DNA of 18,650 nucleotides from Streptococcus oralis (GTDB lineage: Bacteria > Bacillota > Bacilli > Lactobacillales > Streptococcaceae), in contig CALHBZ010000238.1 of NCBI GenBank assembly GCA_937930605.1, positions 1-18,650 on the forward strand. Reading direction: 5' to 3'. Each line of letters begins with the position of its first letter. Positions within the stretch are counted from its first letter, which is position 1. Below the pieces are notes generated by a model. It worked only from the letters and a program-made list of their open reading frames with translations, was not told the DNA's origin and searched no databases. A program made the translations under genes and the position numbers. This document shows, piece after piece, positions 1 to 8,388 of this stretch.

Positions 1-28
1 GTCTTGCTCGATAATCCAAAGACAATTG

Positions 29-59
29 AGAGGCTAGGACTTTTGTCCCAGCCTCTTTT
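29..59 (+). terminator. Terminator of the gene upstream of the window
   Basis: A hairpin pairs GAGGCT (30-35) with AGCCTC (50-55), then after one A-C mismatch GGAC (37-40) with GTCC (45-48). The loop is TTTT and the 3' side runs into TTTT. It probably ends a gene lying to the left. One frame has a stop at 12-14, which would put the end of that gene just before the hairpin, but too little is visible to assign any product. Confidence 0.75.
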
Positions 60-86
60 GACTATTCAGTTGGCTTGTAGTATAGT
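58..86 (+). promoter_or_regulatory. Sigma-A-type promoter of the MATE gene
   Basis: TTGACT (58-63) and TATAGT (81-86) are separated by 17 bases, a near-consensus vegetative promoter. It begins at the T-run of the preceding terminator, so the transporter gene is insulated from upstream transcription. A ribosome binding site AAAAGGA lies at about 101-107, before the ATG at 115. Confidence 0.7.
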
Positions 87-114
87 TAAAGAAGATTAAA
101 AAAAGGACTTCAAC

Positions 115-1455
115 ATGTATCAGACTTATCATTTGAAACAACGCCTAAGCTTGTTTGTCTCAATTTTTCTTCCTATCCTGATTTATCAGCTGGCAAATTT
201 CTCGGCTTCCTTTGTTGACACGACCATGACGGGCCAATACGATACCTTGCATCTGGCAGGCGTCTCTATGGCGACCAGTCTGTGGGGTTCATTTTTCTCT
301 TTTCTAACAGGGATTGTGTCTGCTTTGGTACCGATCATCGGTCATCATTTGGGACAGGGGAAAGATGAAAAAATTGCATCAGATTTTTATCAGTTCATCT
401 ATCTTTCTTTGGCTTTATCGCTGATTTTATTTGCGCTGGTATTTTTGGGCGCCCCTTTTGTTTTGCAGCGTCTAGGCTTAGACCCCTTGGTAAAAGATGT
501 GGCCCAGCGTTATCTTTGGTACTTGTCCATCGGTATCATTCCCTTCTTGCTCTTTAGTGTTATTCGCTCTCTATTGGATGCTTTGGGGCTGACTCGGCTT
601 TCTATGTATTTGATGCTCTTGCTCCTACCTTTGAATGCCAGCTTTAATTATGTGTTGATTTATGGAGCTTTTGGCTTTCCAGAAATGGGCGGAGCTGGTG
701 CGGGACTAGGCACTTCTTTAGCTTATTGGGTTTTATTAATCATATCACTATTACTGGCCATCAAACATCCTAAAGTCCGCCAGTACCAACTCTGGAAAAT
801 TCGTCCCTTGAGCAAAACTGGTTTGGCTGAAGGTTTTCGCTTAGGCTTGCCAATAGGAGGGACAGTCTTTGCCGAAGTTGTCATCTTTTCAATCGTCGGA
901 CTGGTGATGTCAAAATTTTCATCTTTGATTATCGCTAGCCATCAGTCCGCTATGAACTTTTCTACTCTCATGTATGCTTTCCCTATGAGTATCTCTACAG
1001 CCATGGCCATCATTGTCTCTTATGAGCTAGGGGCTGAAAGACTTGACGATGTGAAGAAATACTGCACTTTGGGTAGAATTGTGGCATCCATTTTTGCGGT
1101 CTTTACCTTGATTTTTCTCTATATTTTCCGAGACAAGGTTGCCAGTCTCTATGGCTCTGATCCAGAGTTTATTCGTCTGACCTCAATCTTTCTGACTTTT
1201 AGCCTCTTTTTCCAATTGGCCGATACGATTGCCGCTCCTTTGCAGGGAATTTTGCGAGGCTACAAGGATACGAAAGCTCCATTTTACTTGGGTCTGCTGG
1301 CTTACTGGGGTGTTTCCTTGCCTCTGGGCTTGTTTTTAGATCAGGCTACGGATTTGGGACCTTATGGCTATTGGATTGGACTGATTGCGAGTTTGGTCGT
1401 GAGTGCAATCCTTTACCAACTGCGATTGAATTATATCCAAAAGAAGCGACGCTGA
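115..1455 (+). CDS. MATE-family multidrug efflux transporter
   Basis: This 446-residue protein is a polytopic membrane protein with about twelve hydrophobic helices in two halves, the standard length and layout of MATE (multidrug and toxic compound extrusion) transporters. Family members export cationic drugs or metabolites in exchange for Na+ or H+. The N-terminal region has the typical helix-1/2 pattern (LANFSASFVDTTMTGQY, then LAGVSMA), and the second half repeats it with LGLPIGGTVFAE and QSAMNFST. The C terminus is basic (IQKKRR), consistent with a cytoplasmic end. The start is supported by a ribosome binding site and a good promoter. It is monocistronic, bounded by terminators on both sides. 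The substrate cannot be read from sequence; NorM/MepA-like drug export is the family expectation. Confidence 0.9.
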   Translation: MYQTYHLKQRLSLFVSIFLPILIYQLANFSASFVDTTMTGQYDTLHLAGVSMATSLWGSFFSFLTGIVSALVPIIGHHLGQGKDEKIASDFYQFIYLSLALSLILFALVFLGAPFVLQRLGLDPLVKDVAQRYLWYLSIGIIPFLLFSVIRSLLDALGLTRLSMYLMLLLLPLNASFNYVLIYGAFGFPEMGGAGAGLGTSLAYWVLLIISLLLAIKHPKVRQYQLWKIRPLSKTGLAEGFRLGLPIGGTVFAEVVIFSIVGLVMSKFSSLIIASHQSAMNFSTLMYAFPMSISTAMAIIVSYELGAERLDDVKKYCTLGRIVASIFAVFTLIFLYIFRDKVASLYGSDPEFIRLTSIFLTFSLFFQLADTIAAPLQGILRGYKDTKAPFYLGLLAYWGVSLPLGLFLDQATDLGPYGYWIGLIASLVVSAILYQLRLNYIQKKRR

Positions 1456-1474
1456 GCGTTTTCATCATAAAATT

Positions 1475-1504
1475 AAAAGGCTGAGTTATTATCTCAGCCT
1501 TTTT
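1475..1504. terminator. Bidirectional terminator between MATE and tautomerase genes
   Basis: A perfect 11-bp stem, AAAAGGCTGAG (1475-1485) and CTCAGCCTTTT (1493-1503), encloses a 7-base loop. It has an A-run on one side and a T-run on the other, so it can end transcription of both convergent genes. Confidence 0.9.
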
Positions 1505-1508
1505 GATT

Positions 1509-1691
1509 TTATTTTGTTCGCATTTCACCTTGAGGGAAGTAAGTGCCTTCTGGCATGTCGTTGATGATGACATGAACAGCAGACTGAGGTGCGCCAGTAT
1601 TTCTGACAACGGCTTCGGTGACTTCCTTAGCCAAAGCTTTCTTTTGTTCCAAGCTGCGGCCTTCAAATAAATCAATTCTGACAAATGGCAT
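1509..1691 (-). CDS. 4-oxalocrotonate tautomerase family protein
   Basis: A 60-residue protein starting MPFVRIDLFEGRS. After removal of Met the N terminus is Pro1, the catalytic base of the 4-OT/tautomerase superfamily, and Arg11 is present. The length matches the small 4-OT subunits, which form hexamers. The position of Arg39 of the Pseudomonas enzyme is a His here (in VHVIINDMPEG), so 4-oxalocrotonate itself need not be the substrate. Firmicute homologues of this type usually have no known pathway role. The start has a good ribosome binding site (AAGGAG read on the minus strand). It is convergent with the MATE gene and divergent from tdk. Confidence 0.9.
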   Translation of the reverse strand: MPFVRIDLFEGRSLEQKKALAKEVTEAVVRNTGAPQSAVHVIINDMPEGTYFPQGEMRTK

Positions 1692-1720
1692 ATGATTTCT
1701 CCTTTTCTTTTGCTAATCTT

Positions 1721-1729
1721 ATTTTATCA
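1721..1729 (-). promoter_or_regulatory. Extended -10 promoter of the tautomerase gene
   Basis: On the minus strand the sequence reads TGATAAAAT, a TGn extended -10 with TAAAAT. The predicted start of transcription is about 1714, leaving a short leader with an AAGGAG site. No convincing -35 was seen. Confidence 0.5.
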
Positions 1730-1758
1730 CAAATTAGGTTTTAAAGAATAGTGAATTA

Positions 1759-1767
1759 TGGTAAAAT
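1759..1767 (+). promoter_or_regulatory. Extended -10 promoter of the tdk operon
   Basis: TATGGTAAAAT contains TG (1759-1760) and TAAAAT (1762-1767), an extended -10 of the streptococcal type. Transcription should start near 1774, exactly at the 5' base of the leader structure described next. The -35 region is poor. Confidence 0.55.
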
Positions 1768-1773
1768 AATAGG

Positions 1774-1838
1774 AAGTATGGTCGGTCTTTCCAGCGGAGT
1801 TTATGGACAGTGCTGAAAGTCCTAGAAAGACAATACTT
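1774..1838 (+). promoter_or_regulatory. Structured 5' leader of tdk (possible cis-regulatory RNA)
   Basis: Three nested helices can be drawn: AAGTAT (1774-1779) with ATACTT (1833-1838), GTCTTTC (1785-1791) with GAAAGAC (1825-1831), and GGAC (1805-1808) with GTCC (1819-1822). GAAAGTC at 1815-1821 nearly matches the GAAAGAC arm and could compete for the same partner. The gene itself has only a weak ribosome binding site (AGAGAG at 1839-1844 is 14 bases from ATG). I do not match this to any riboswitch class I know, and no T-box element was seen. The folding is read by eye. Confidence 0.4.
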
Positions 1839-1858
1839 AGAGAGAATGTAAGAATAAA

Positions 1859-2431
1859 ATGGCTCAGTTATATTATAAATATGGCACAATGAATTCGGGC
1901 AAGACGATTGAAATTTTGAAAGTGGCCCACAACTACGAAGAGCAGGGCAAAAGCGTAGTAATCATGACATCAGCTGTCGATACACGTGATGGCTTTGGCG
2001 TTGTTTCCAGCCGCATCGGCATGAAGCGGTCTGCTATGGCAATCGAGGACCAGACAGATATTTTTGGCTATATTCAAAGTCTACCTGAAAAGCCTTACTG
2101 TGTTTTGATTGATGAGGCTCAGTTTTTGAAACGTCATCATGTCTATGATTTGGCTAGAGTAGTGGATGAGCTGGATGTTCCGGTCATGGCTTTTGGTCTG
2201 AAAAATGATTTTCGCAATGAACTATTTGAAGGCTCCAAGCACCTTTTGCTCTTGGCTGATAAGATTGACGAAATCAAGACCATTTGTCAATATTGCTCTA
2301 AAAAAGCAACCATGGTTTTGCGGACGGATAACGGGAAGCCTGTCTATGATGGCGAACAGATCAAAATCGGTGGCCATGAGACCTATATTTCTGTTTGCCG
2401 CAAGCATTATTTCAATCCACCCATTAAATAG
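1859..2431 (+). CDS. tdk: Thymidine kinase
   Basis: Type II thymidine kinase (190 residues), phosphorylating thymidine to dTMP in the salvage pathway. The P-loop is GTMNSGKT at residues 9-16; the Walker B/catalytic segment is IDEAQF, with Glu86 as the likely base. A structural zinc site is visible as Cys143, Cys146, Cys180 and His183 (CxxC...CxxH). Length and motif spacing are standard for Firmicute enzymes. The ATG lacks a strong ribosome binding site, unlike the following gene, and sits behind a structured leader. It heads the block tdk-prfA-prmC, an arrangement familiar in Gram-positive bacteria; prfA starts 36 bases later, so co-transcription is likely. Confidence 0.97.
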   Translation: MAQLYYKYGTMNSGKTIEILKVAHNYEEQGKSVVIMTSAVDTRDGFGVVSSRIGMKRSAMAIEDQTDIFGYIQSLPEKPYCVLIDEAQFLKRHHVYDLARVVDELDVPVMAFGLKNDFRNELFEGSKHLLLLADKIDEIKTICQYCSKKATMVLRTDNGKPVYDGEQIKIGGHETYISVCRKHYFNPPIK

Positions 2432-2466
2432 AATCAATTAGAAAATCAAGGAGATAGATTACAAAG

Positions 2467-3546
2467 ATGAATATTTATGACCAGTTACAGGCAGTGGAAG
2501 ACCGCTATGAAGAGCTTGGAGAATTACTGAGTGACCCAGATGTGGTCTCAGACACCAAGCGTTTCATGGAGCTTTCAAAAGAAGAGGCTTCTACTCGTGA
2601 TACGGTAACAGCCTACCGTGAGTACAAACAAGTCCTTCAAAATATCGTTGACGCCGAAGAGATGATTAAAGAATCAGGCGGAGATGCGGACTTGGAAGAA
2701 ATGGCCAAGCAGGAACTCAAAGATGCCAAGGCTGAAAAAGAAGAATACGAAGAAAAACTGAAAATCTTGCTCCTTCCAAAAGATCCAAACGATGACAAAA
2801 ATATTATCCTTGAAATCCGTGGAGCAGCAGGAGGTGACGAAGCAGCGCTTTTCGCTGGAGACCTTCTAACCATGTACCAAAAGTATGCGGAAGCCCAAGG
2901 CTGGCGCTTTGAAGTCATGGAAGCTTCTATGAACGGTGTTGGTGGTTTCAAAGAAGTGGTTGCCATGGTTTCTGGTCAATCCGTTTACTCTAAACTTAAG
3001 TATGAATCAGGTGCCCATCGTGTGCAACGTGTCCCTGTGACAGAAAGCCAAGGTCGTGTTCATACATCGACTGCAACTGTCCTTGTCATGCCTGAAGTAG
3101 AAGAAGTGGAATACGATATTGATCCAAAAGACCTTCGTGTTGATATCTATCACGCATCTGGTGCTGGTGGACAGAACGTCAACAAGGTTGCGACAGCCGT
3201 TCGTATCGTTCACTTGCCAACCAATATCAAGGTTGAAATGCAGGAAGAACGTACCCAGCAGAAGAACCGTGAGAAGGCCATGAAAATCATCCGTGCGCGT
3301 GTTGCTGACCACTTTGCTCAGATTGCACAAGACGAACAAGACGCTGAGCGTAAGTCAACAATTGGTACTGGTGACCGTTCAGAACGGATCCGTACATATA
3401 ACTTCCCACAAAACCGTGTCACAGACCACCGTATTGGCTTGACTCTCCAAAAACTAGATACCATTTTGTCTGGTAAATTGGATGAAGTTGTAGATGCTTT
3501 GGTGCTCTATGACCAAACACAAAAATTAGAAGAATTAAATAAATAA
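2467..3546 (+). CDS. prfA: Peptide chain release factor 1
   Basis: RF1 (359 residues) recognises UAA and UAG in the ribosomal A site and triggers peptidyl-tRNA hydrolysis. The codon-recognition tripeptide is PVT at residues 190-192 (in [14 protein letters not shown]), the PxT form that distinguishes RF1 from the SPF motif of RF2. The catalytic GGQ lies at 234-236 in [10 protein letters not shown]. Length is normal. The start is set by AAGGAGAT at about 2448-2455. Its TAA overlaps the ATG of prmC by one base, which couples translation of RF1 with the enzyme that methylates its GGQ glutamine. Confidence 0.98.
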   Translation: MNIYDQLQAVEDRYEELGELLSDPDVVSDTKRFMELSKEEASTRDTVTAYREYKQVLQNIVDAEEMIKESGGDADLEEMAKQELKDAKAEKEEYEEKLKILLLPKDPNDDKNIILEIRGAAGGDEAALFAGDLLTMYQKYAEAQGWRFEVMEASMNGVGGFKEVVAMVSGQSVYSKLKYESGAHRVQRVPVTESQGRVHTSTATVLVMPEVEEVEYDIDPKDLRVDIYHASGAGGQNVNKVATAVRIVHLPTNIKVEMQEERTQQKNREKAMKIIRARVADHFAQIAQDEQDAERKSTIGTGDRSERIRTYNFPQNRVTDHRIGLTLQKLDTILSGKLDEVVDALVLYDQTQKLEELNK

Positions 3547-4382
3547 TGAAATTAGCTCAATTATTTTCAGATTTTGAAGAAGAGTTGATTAGACAAGGAG
3601 AGGAAGCTGAAAGCCTCTCTTTTGTCTATCGTAGTCTGAAAAATCTTTCTTTTACAGATTTCGTTTTTGCCCTCCAGCAAGAGGTAACAGACGAAGAAAT
3701 GCAATTTGTAGAAGAGATTTACCAGCAGCTAGCAGCTCATAAACCAGCCCAATACATCATAGGTCATGCAGATTTCTTTGGTATGCAGTTAACAGTTGAT
3801 GAGCGAGTTTTGATTCCTCGTCCAGAGACAGAGGAGTTGGTGCAACTTATCCTAGCTGAAAATCCTAAGGAAAATCTCAAGATCTTGGACATCGGTACGG
3901 GAAGTGGTGCCATAGCCCTTGCACTAGCAAAAAACAGACCAAATTGGTTAGTGACAGCAGCAGATATTTCTCAAGAGGCACTTGATCTTGCATCAGAGAA
4001 TGCTAAAAATCAAAATCTTAATATATTTTTTAAAAAATCTGATTGTTTTGCAGAAATTTCTGAAAAATATGATATAATTGTATCCAATCCACCCTATATC
4101 TCTCGTGAAGATGAGTCAGAAGTCGGTTTGAATGTTTTGCATTCGGAACCTCATCTAGCCCTCTTTGCAGATGAGGATGGCCTAGCTATTTACCGTAGGA
4201 TTGCGGAAGATGCAAAAGACTATCTTAAAGATGGTGGTAAGATTTACCTTGAAATTGGATACAAGCAAGGTCAGAGTGTTCCTGATCTTTTTAGGAAACA
4301 TCTTCCTGAAAAAAGAGTACGAACACTCAAGGACCAGTTTGGTCAAGATAGGATGGTTGTAGTTGATGATGGACAGGATTAG
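3546..4382 (+). CDS. prmC: Release factor glutamine N5-methyltransferase
   Basis: PrmC (HemK, 278 residues) methylates the glutamine of the GGQ motif in release factors using S-adenosylmethionine. The SAM-binding motif I is DIGTGSGAIALALA starting at residue 115, and the substrate glutamine-binding NPPY is at 181-184 (SNPPYISRED). The N-terminal helical domain (first about 90 residues) precedes the Rossmann domain; RVLIPRPETEELV links them, as usual. It overlaps prfA by one base (TAATG), so translational coupling is likely, and its 3' end overlaps the start of tsaC. Confidence 0.97.
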   Translation: MKLAQLFSDFEEELIRQGEEAESLSFVYRSLKNLSFTDFVFALQQEVTDEEMQFVEEIYQQLAAHKPAQYIIGHADFFGMQLTVDERVLIPRPETEELVQLILAENPKENLKILDIGTGSGAIALALAKNRPNWLVTAADISQEALDLASENAKNQNLNIFFKKSDCFAEISEKYDIIVSNPPYISREDESEVGLNVLHSEPHLALFADEDGLAIYRRIAEDAKDYLKDGGKIYLEIGYKQGQSVPDLFRKHLPEKRVRTLKDQFGQDRMVVVDDGQD

Positions 4383-4968
4383 ACAAGAGTTGGAAAAGGG
4401 TGGGGCAGTTGTCTTACCTACCGAGACAGTTTATGGTCTCTTTGCCAAAGCTCTGGACGAAAAAGCAGTGGACCATGTTTATCAACTCAAACGTCGTCCC
4501 AGAGACAAGGCGCTTAACCTCAATGTTGCCGCTTTAGAAGACATCTTGCACTTTTCAAAGAATCAGCCAGCTTATCTACAAAAACTTGTAGAGATCTTTT
4601 TACCAGGTCCCTTGACCCTTATCCTAGAAGCCAATGACAGAGTTCCCTATTGGGTCAACTCTGGTCTTGCAACTGTTGGATTTCGGATGCCGAGTCACCC
4701 CATTACCCTTGATTTGATTCGAGAGACAGGTCCCTTGATTGGGCCGTCTGCCAATATTTCAGGTCAGGCAAGTGGCGTAACCTTTGCTCAAATTCTAGAG
4801 GATTTTGACCAAGAGGTTTTGGGTCTGGAGGACGACACTTTTCTAACTGGACAGGATTCGACGATTTTGGATTTGTCTGGAGATAAGGTGAAAATCTTAC
4901 GCCAAGGAGCTATCAAGCGAGAAGACATTCTTGCACAGTTGCCAGAGATTTCTTTTGGGGAGGAATGA
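4366..4968 (+). CDS. tsaC: L-threonylcarbamoyladenylate synthase (YrdC/Sua5 family)
   Basis: About 200 residues with the YrdC fold. It makes threonylcarbamoyl-AMP from threonine, bicarbonate and ATP, the first step of t6A37 synthesis in ANN-decoding tRNAs. Diagnostic segments are LPTETVYGL near the N terminus, the KRRPRDKALNL nucleotide-binding stretch, and GPSANISGQASG. The length fits the single-domain form, without the C-terminal Sua5 extension. The reading frame could begin at TTG 4363, ATG 4366 or ATG 4369. I chose 4366 because AGGATGG at 4350-4356 is nine bases away, but 4369 is almost as good. The gene starts inside the end of prmC (overlap about 17 bases), so coupling is likely. Confidence 0.95.
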   Translation: MMDRIRQELEKGGAVVLPTETVYGLFAKALDEKAVDHVYQLKRRPRDKALNLNVAALEDILHFSKNQPAYLQKLVEIFLPGPLTLILEANDRVPYWVNSGLATVGFRMPSHPITLDLIRETGPLIGPSANISGQASGVTFAQILEDFDQEVLGLEDDTFLTGQDSTILDLSGDKVKILRQGAIKREDILAQLPEISFGEE

Positions 4969-4969
4969 G

Positions 4970-5401
4970 ATGCTAAGAGTTTTGCAAGAAACAGATGTGA
5001 AGGCTATATGTGATATTAACCAAGAGGCTTTGGGGTATTCTTTTAGTCCAGAGGACACGGCTAGTCAATTAGCTAGACTATCTCAAGATTCTCATCATTT
5101 CCTACTTGGCTATGAGGACGCAACCAGCCATGTCTTACTGGGATATGTCCACGCTGAAGTTTACGAATCACTCTATTCCAAAGCAGGATTCAATATCTTA
5201 GGCTTAGCAGTTTCACCTCAAGCTCAAGGGCAAGGTATCGGTAAAAGCTTACTGCAAGGGTTGGATCAAGAAGCAAAAAGACGTGGCTATGTGTTTATCC
5301 GCTTAAACTCTGCCGATCATCGTCTGGGGGCTCATGCATTTTATGAAAAAGTTGGTTATACTTGTGATAAAGTGCAAAAACGGTTTATTCGCATCTTTTA
5401 G
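4970..5401 (+). CDS. GNAT-family N-acetyltransferase
   Basis: A 143-residue single-domain GCN5-related acetyltransferase. The acetyl-CoA pyrophosphate-binding motif A is visible as LGLAVSPQAQGQGIGKSLLQGL (Q/RxxGxG/A). A later FYEKVGY segment is typical of the final strand-helix region. The substrate is not determinable; candidates are a small molecule, an antibiotic or a protein N terminus. I reject an upstream TTG at 4931 in favour of ATG 4970, because GGGGAGGA (4957-4964) sits just before it and the TGA of tsaC is at 4966-4968. The adjacency suggests translation follows that of tsaC. Confidence 0.88.
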   Translation: MLRVLQETDVKAICDINQEALGYSFSPEDTASQLARLSQDSHHFLLGYEDATSHVLLGYVHAEVYESLYSKAGFNILGLAVSPQAQGQGIGKSLLQGLDQEAKRRGYVFIRLNSADHRLGAHAFYEKVGYTCDKVQKRFIRIF

Positions 5402-5461
5402 TTTATTTTCTTATTGTAGAACCAAACTAAAGGACCAGTCACACTATAAAGGAGAAGACCT

Positions 5462-6718
5462 ATGATTTTTGACAAAGATGATTTTAAAGCATATGATGGT
5501 GATCTCTGGAATGCTATTGCCAAAGAAGAAGAACGCCAACAAAACAACATTGAGTTGATTGCTTCGGAAAACGTGGTTTCCAAGGCTGTTATGGCGGCTC
5601 AAGGGTCTATCTTGACCAATAAATATGCCGAGGGCTACCCAGGACGTCGTTATTATGGTGGAACGGATGTGGTTGACGTTGTAGAGACTCTGGCTATTGA
5701 ACGCGCGAAAGAAATTTTCGGTGCTAAATTTGCTAATGTCCAACCTCACTCAGGAAGCCAAGCCAACTGTGCGGCTTACATGGCCTTGATTGAGCCTGGT
5801 GATACGGTTATGGGGATGGATTTGGCAGCAGGTGGACACTTGACCCACGGAGCTCCTGTCAGCTTCTCTGGTCAAACCTACAACTTTGTTTCTTATAGTG
5901 TGGATCCTGAAACAGAACTCTTGGACTTTGACGCTATCTTGAAACAAGCCCAAGAAGTAAAACCAAAACTGATTGTAGCAGGTGCTTCAGCCTATTCTCA
6001 AATTATCGACTTCTCAAAATTCCGTGAAATCGCAGACGCTGTTGGGGCTAAGCTCATGGTGGACATGGCTCATATCGCTGGTTTGGTTGCTGCTGGTCTA
6101 CATCCAAGTCCAGTTCCATACGCTCATATCACAACAACAACGACCCACAAAACCCTTCGTGGACCACGTGGTGGTCTGATTTTGACTAATGACGAGGACC
6201 TAGCTAAGAAAATCAATTCAGCTATTTTCCCTGGTATTCAGGGTGGTCCTTTAGAGCATGTTGTCGCTGCTAAGGCTGTTTCCTTCAAAGAAGTCTTAGA
6301 TCCTGCCTTCAAAGAATATGCTGCCAATGTTATCAAGAACAGCAAGTCTATGGCAGAAGTCTTCTTGCAAGATCCTGATTTCCGTATCATTTCTGGTGGG
6401 ACTGAAAACCACCTCTTCTTAGTCGATGTTACTAAGGTTGTTGAAAACGGAAAAGTTGCTCAAAACTTGCTGGATGAAGTCAATATTACCCTAAATAAAA
6501 ACTCAATCCCATACGAAACCTTGTCACCATTCAAGACAAGTGGGATTCGTATCGGAGCAGCAGCCATCACTGCGCGTGGATTTGGTGAAGAAGAAAGCCG
6601 TAAAGTGGCTGAACTCATCATTAAAACTCTCAAGAATGCAGAAAATGAGGCTGTCTTAGAAGAAGTGAGAAGCGCAGTCAAAGAATTGACAGATACCTTC
6701 CCATTATACGAGGACTAA
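5462..6718 (+). CDS. glyA: Serine hydroxymethyltransferase
   Basis: SHMT (418 residues), a PLP enzyme that interconverts serine and glycine with transfer of the one-carbon unit to tetrahydrofolate, feeding purine and thymidylate synthesis. The PLP lysine is Lys230 in [15 protein letters not shown]. Other family marks are [30 protein letters not shown] near the N terminus and the C-terminal [14 protein letters not shown]. Length is standard. The start is set by AAAGGAG at about 5448-5454. It follows the GNAT gene by 60 bases with no terminator seen, so readthrough is likely. No glycine riboswitch or T-box was recognised in that gap. Confidence 0.98.
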   Translation: MIFDKDDFKAYDGDLWNAIAKEEERQQNNIELIASENVVSKAVMAAQGSILTNKYAEGYPGRRYYGGTDVVDVVETLAIERAKEIFGAKFANVQPHSGSQANCAAYMALIEPGDTVMGMDLAAGGHLTHGAPVSFSGQTYNFVSYSVDPETELLDFDAILKQAQEVKPKLIVAGASAYSQIIDFSKFREIADAVGAKLMVDMAHIAGLVAAGLHPSPVPYAHITTTTTHKTLRGPRGGLILTNDEDLAKKINSAIFPGIQGGPLEHVVAAKAVSFKEVLDPAFKEYAANVIKNSKSMAEVFLQDPDFRIISGGTENHLFLVDVTKVVENGKVAQNLLDEVNITLNKNSIPYETLSPFKTSGIRIGAAAITARGFGEEESRKVAELIIKTLKNAENEAVLEEVRSAVKELTDTFPLYED

Positions 6719-6725
6719 TACTTTT

Positions 6726-7700
6726 ATGGATATTTATATTAAGAAAGCCATTATCCATCAGTTCAGCCCAGATGATACTGAGTTGTTCCTAGCGGATAAG
6801 TTTCTCAATATCACTCCAAAAATCGAAGAATACCTACGCAAAAAAATCGAACGTGTGTATTCAGATGAAGCTAAGACTGGGATTTTCGAGGAAGAAAATC
6901 CCTTCTTCAATCATATCACATACGATTTGTTGGAGACATCAGTAACCCTGGCTAATCTCTGGAAAGAGGAATTCAGTATTTCTGAAAATCTCAAGACCAA
7001 TGACTTGGTTTTTGTCCAGTTTTCTAAAGAAGGTGTAGAGCATTTCGCTTTCTTACGAATTGCCCTGCGGGAAACCTTGACCCACCTTGGTGGAGAAGTT
7101 GATAATCCAATCAAGCTAACTCAGAATAACTTGCCTGGTTTTGGAACAGGAGCTGATGAGGCCTTGGTCGTCAATCTTCAAAGTCGCAAGTACCACCTGA
7201 TCGAGAAACGAATCAAGTATAATGGGACTTTTTTGAACTACTTTTCAGAAAATCTTCTCGCTGTCGCTCCTAAGATTTCTCCCAAGAAATCCATCAAGGA
7301 ATTGGAAAAAACAGCCCAGAGAATTGCAGAGTCCTTTAACACAGATGACTTTCAATTCCAATCCAAGGTCAAATCAGCGATTTTCAATAATTTAGAAGAA
7401 AGCAATGAATTGTCGCCTGAAAAATTGGCTAACGACCTTTTTGATAACAACCTGACAGCTCGTCTAAGTTTTATCGACCAAGTCAAGGAAGCTGTACCAG
7501 AACCAGTCCAGTTTGATGAAATTGATGCCAGTCGTCAACTCAAGAAATTTGAAAATCAAAAACTTTCCTTGTCAAACGGAATCGAACTCATCGTTCCAAA
7601 TAATGTTTACCAAGACGCAGAGTCTGTTGAGTTTATCCAAAATGACAATGGAACCTATTCTATCTTAATTAAAAATATCGAGGATATTCAAAGTAAATAA
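6726..7700 (+). CDS. Nucleoid-associated protein (YejK/NA37-like)
   Basis: A 324-residue cytoplasmic protein that I recognise as the NA37/YejK (37-kDa nucleoid-associated protein) family from its N terminus ([16 protein letters not shown], then [24 protein letters not shown]) and overall length. E. coli YejK binds DNA and the nucleoid; the role in streptococci is not established. The final segment ([25 protein letters not shown]) fits the C-terminal part of the family. The start lies 7 bases after the glyA stop, with only a weak AGGA within the glyA end, and the stop overlaps the next ATG, so it is expected to be in the same operon. No catalytic motif was seen. Confidence 0.75.
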   Translation: MDIYIKKAIIHQFSPDDTELFLADKFLNITPKIEEYLRKKIERVYSDEAKTGIFEEENPFFNHITYDLLETSVTLANLWKEEFSISENLKTNDLVFVQFSKEGVEHFAFLRIALRETLTHLGGEVDNPIKLTQNNLPGFGTGADEALVVNLQSRKYHLIEKRIKYNGTFLNYFSENLLAVAPKISPKKSIKELEKTAQRIAESFNTDDFQFQSKVKSAIFNNLEESNELSPEKLANDLFDNNLTARLSFIDQVKEAVPEPVQFDEIDASRQLKKFENQKLSLSNGIELIVPNNVYQDAESVEFIQNDNGTYSILIKNIEDIQSK

Positions 7701-8302
7701 TGTTTAAATTTATAAGAAGAATGCTAGTGCTAGCAGTCCTCCTCTTTGCTGGATATAAAGCCTATCACATTCGTCAGGATGTAAAGCAAGTCATGACCTA
7801 CCAACCTATGGTTCGAGAAATCCTCAGCGAAAGAGATACTCCGGCCAATGAAGAGTTGGTACTCGCTATGATTTATACCGAAACAAAAGGAAAAGAGCGG
7901 GATGTCATGCAGTCTAGTGAGTCTGCTAGTGGCGCTACCAATACCATCAATGACAATGTCTCTAGTATTCGACAAGGGATTCAAACTCTAACAGAGAACC
8001 TTTATCTAGCTCAGGAAAAGGGCGTTGATGTTTGGACAGCTGTGCAAGCCTATAATTTTGGTCCTGCTTATATCGATTTTATTGCTCAAAATGGCAAGGA
8101 AAACACTCTCGCCTTGGCCAAACAATATTCTCGTGAAACCGTCGCTCCCATTCTTGGAAATACAACTGGAAAAACTTACACCTATATCAACCCGATTTCT
8201 ATCTTCCACGGAGCAGAACTTTATGAAAATGGTGGGAATTATTATTATTCTAGACAGGTTCGATTCAATCTTTATATTATGAAATTCTTTAATTTCTTTT
8301 AA
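7700..8302 (+). CDS. Membrane-anchored lysozyme-like (transglycosylase-type) protein
   Basis: A 200-residue protein with an N-terminal membrane anchor (residues about 6-22, [17 protein letters not shown]) followed by an extracellular lysozyme-like domain. This resembles the CwlT N-terminal/PvaA type of streptococcal muramidase-like proteins. The likely catalytic Glu61 lies in [11 protein letters not shown], followed by MQSSESASG (70-78) and AYNFG (117-121), the order expected in the SLT/GH23-like fold. The C terminus contains [11 protein letters not shown] and is aromatic-rich. The role is probably local peptidoglycan cleavage. It overlaps the previous gene by one base (TAATG) and ends the operon at a terminator. 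Activity is inferred from motif order only. Confidence 0.8.
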   Translation: MFKFIRRMLVLAVLLFAGYKAYHIRQDVKQVMTYQPMVREILSERDTPANEELVLAMIYTETKGKERDVMQSSESASGATNTINDNVSSIRQGIQTLTENLYLAQEKGVDVWTAVQAYNFGPAYIDFIAQNGKENTLALAKQYSRETVAPILGNTTGKTYTYINPISIFHGAELYENGGNYYYSRQVRFNLYIMKFFNFF

Positions 8303-8327
8303 ACATCTGGTTTTGCCAGGTGTTTTT
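8302..8327 (+). terminator. Terminator of the tdk-to-lysozyme-like gene block
   Basis: A 9-bp stem, AACATCTGG (8302-8310) and CCAGGTGTT (8316-8324), has one G-T wobble, a TTTTG loop and a following T-run. It starts on the last base of the preceding stop codon. Confidence 0.85.
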
Positions 8328-8388
8328 CACTATAAGTTTTCTTTAAGATTGATTTATTACCCTAGAAAGGTGAAGGAGGAAATATCCC

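Noticed and set aside
1346..1684. Minus-strand ORF of 112 codons overlapping the MATE end and the tautomerase gene
   Set aside because: It covers a strong bidirectional terminator and the real tautomerase gene in another frame, and its sequence is low-complexity without a family pattern. Other antisense ORFs across prfA, glyA, rlmCD and hsdR were dropped for the same reason.
4931..4969. Longer GNAT protein beginning at TTG 4931
   Set aside because: The extra 13 residues lie within the end of tsaC in another frame, and a strong ribosome binding site points to ATG 4970.
5402..5461. Riboswitch or T-box in front of glyA
   Set aside because: The gap is only 60 bases, has no T-box sequence and no recognisable glycine aptamer, and ends in an ordinary ribosome binding site.
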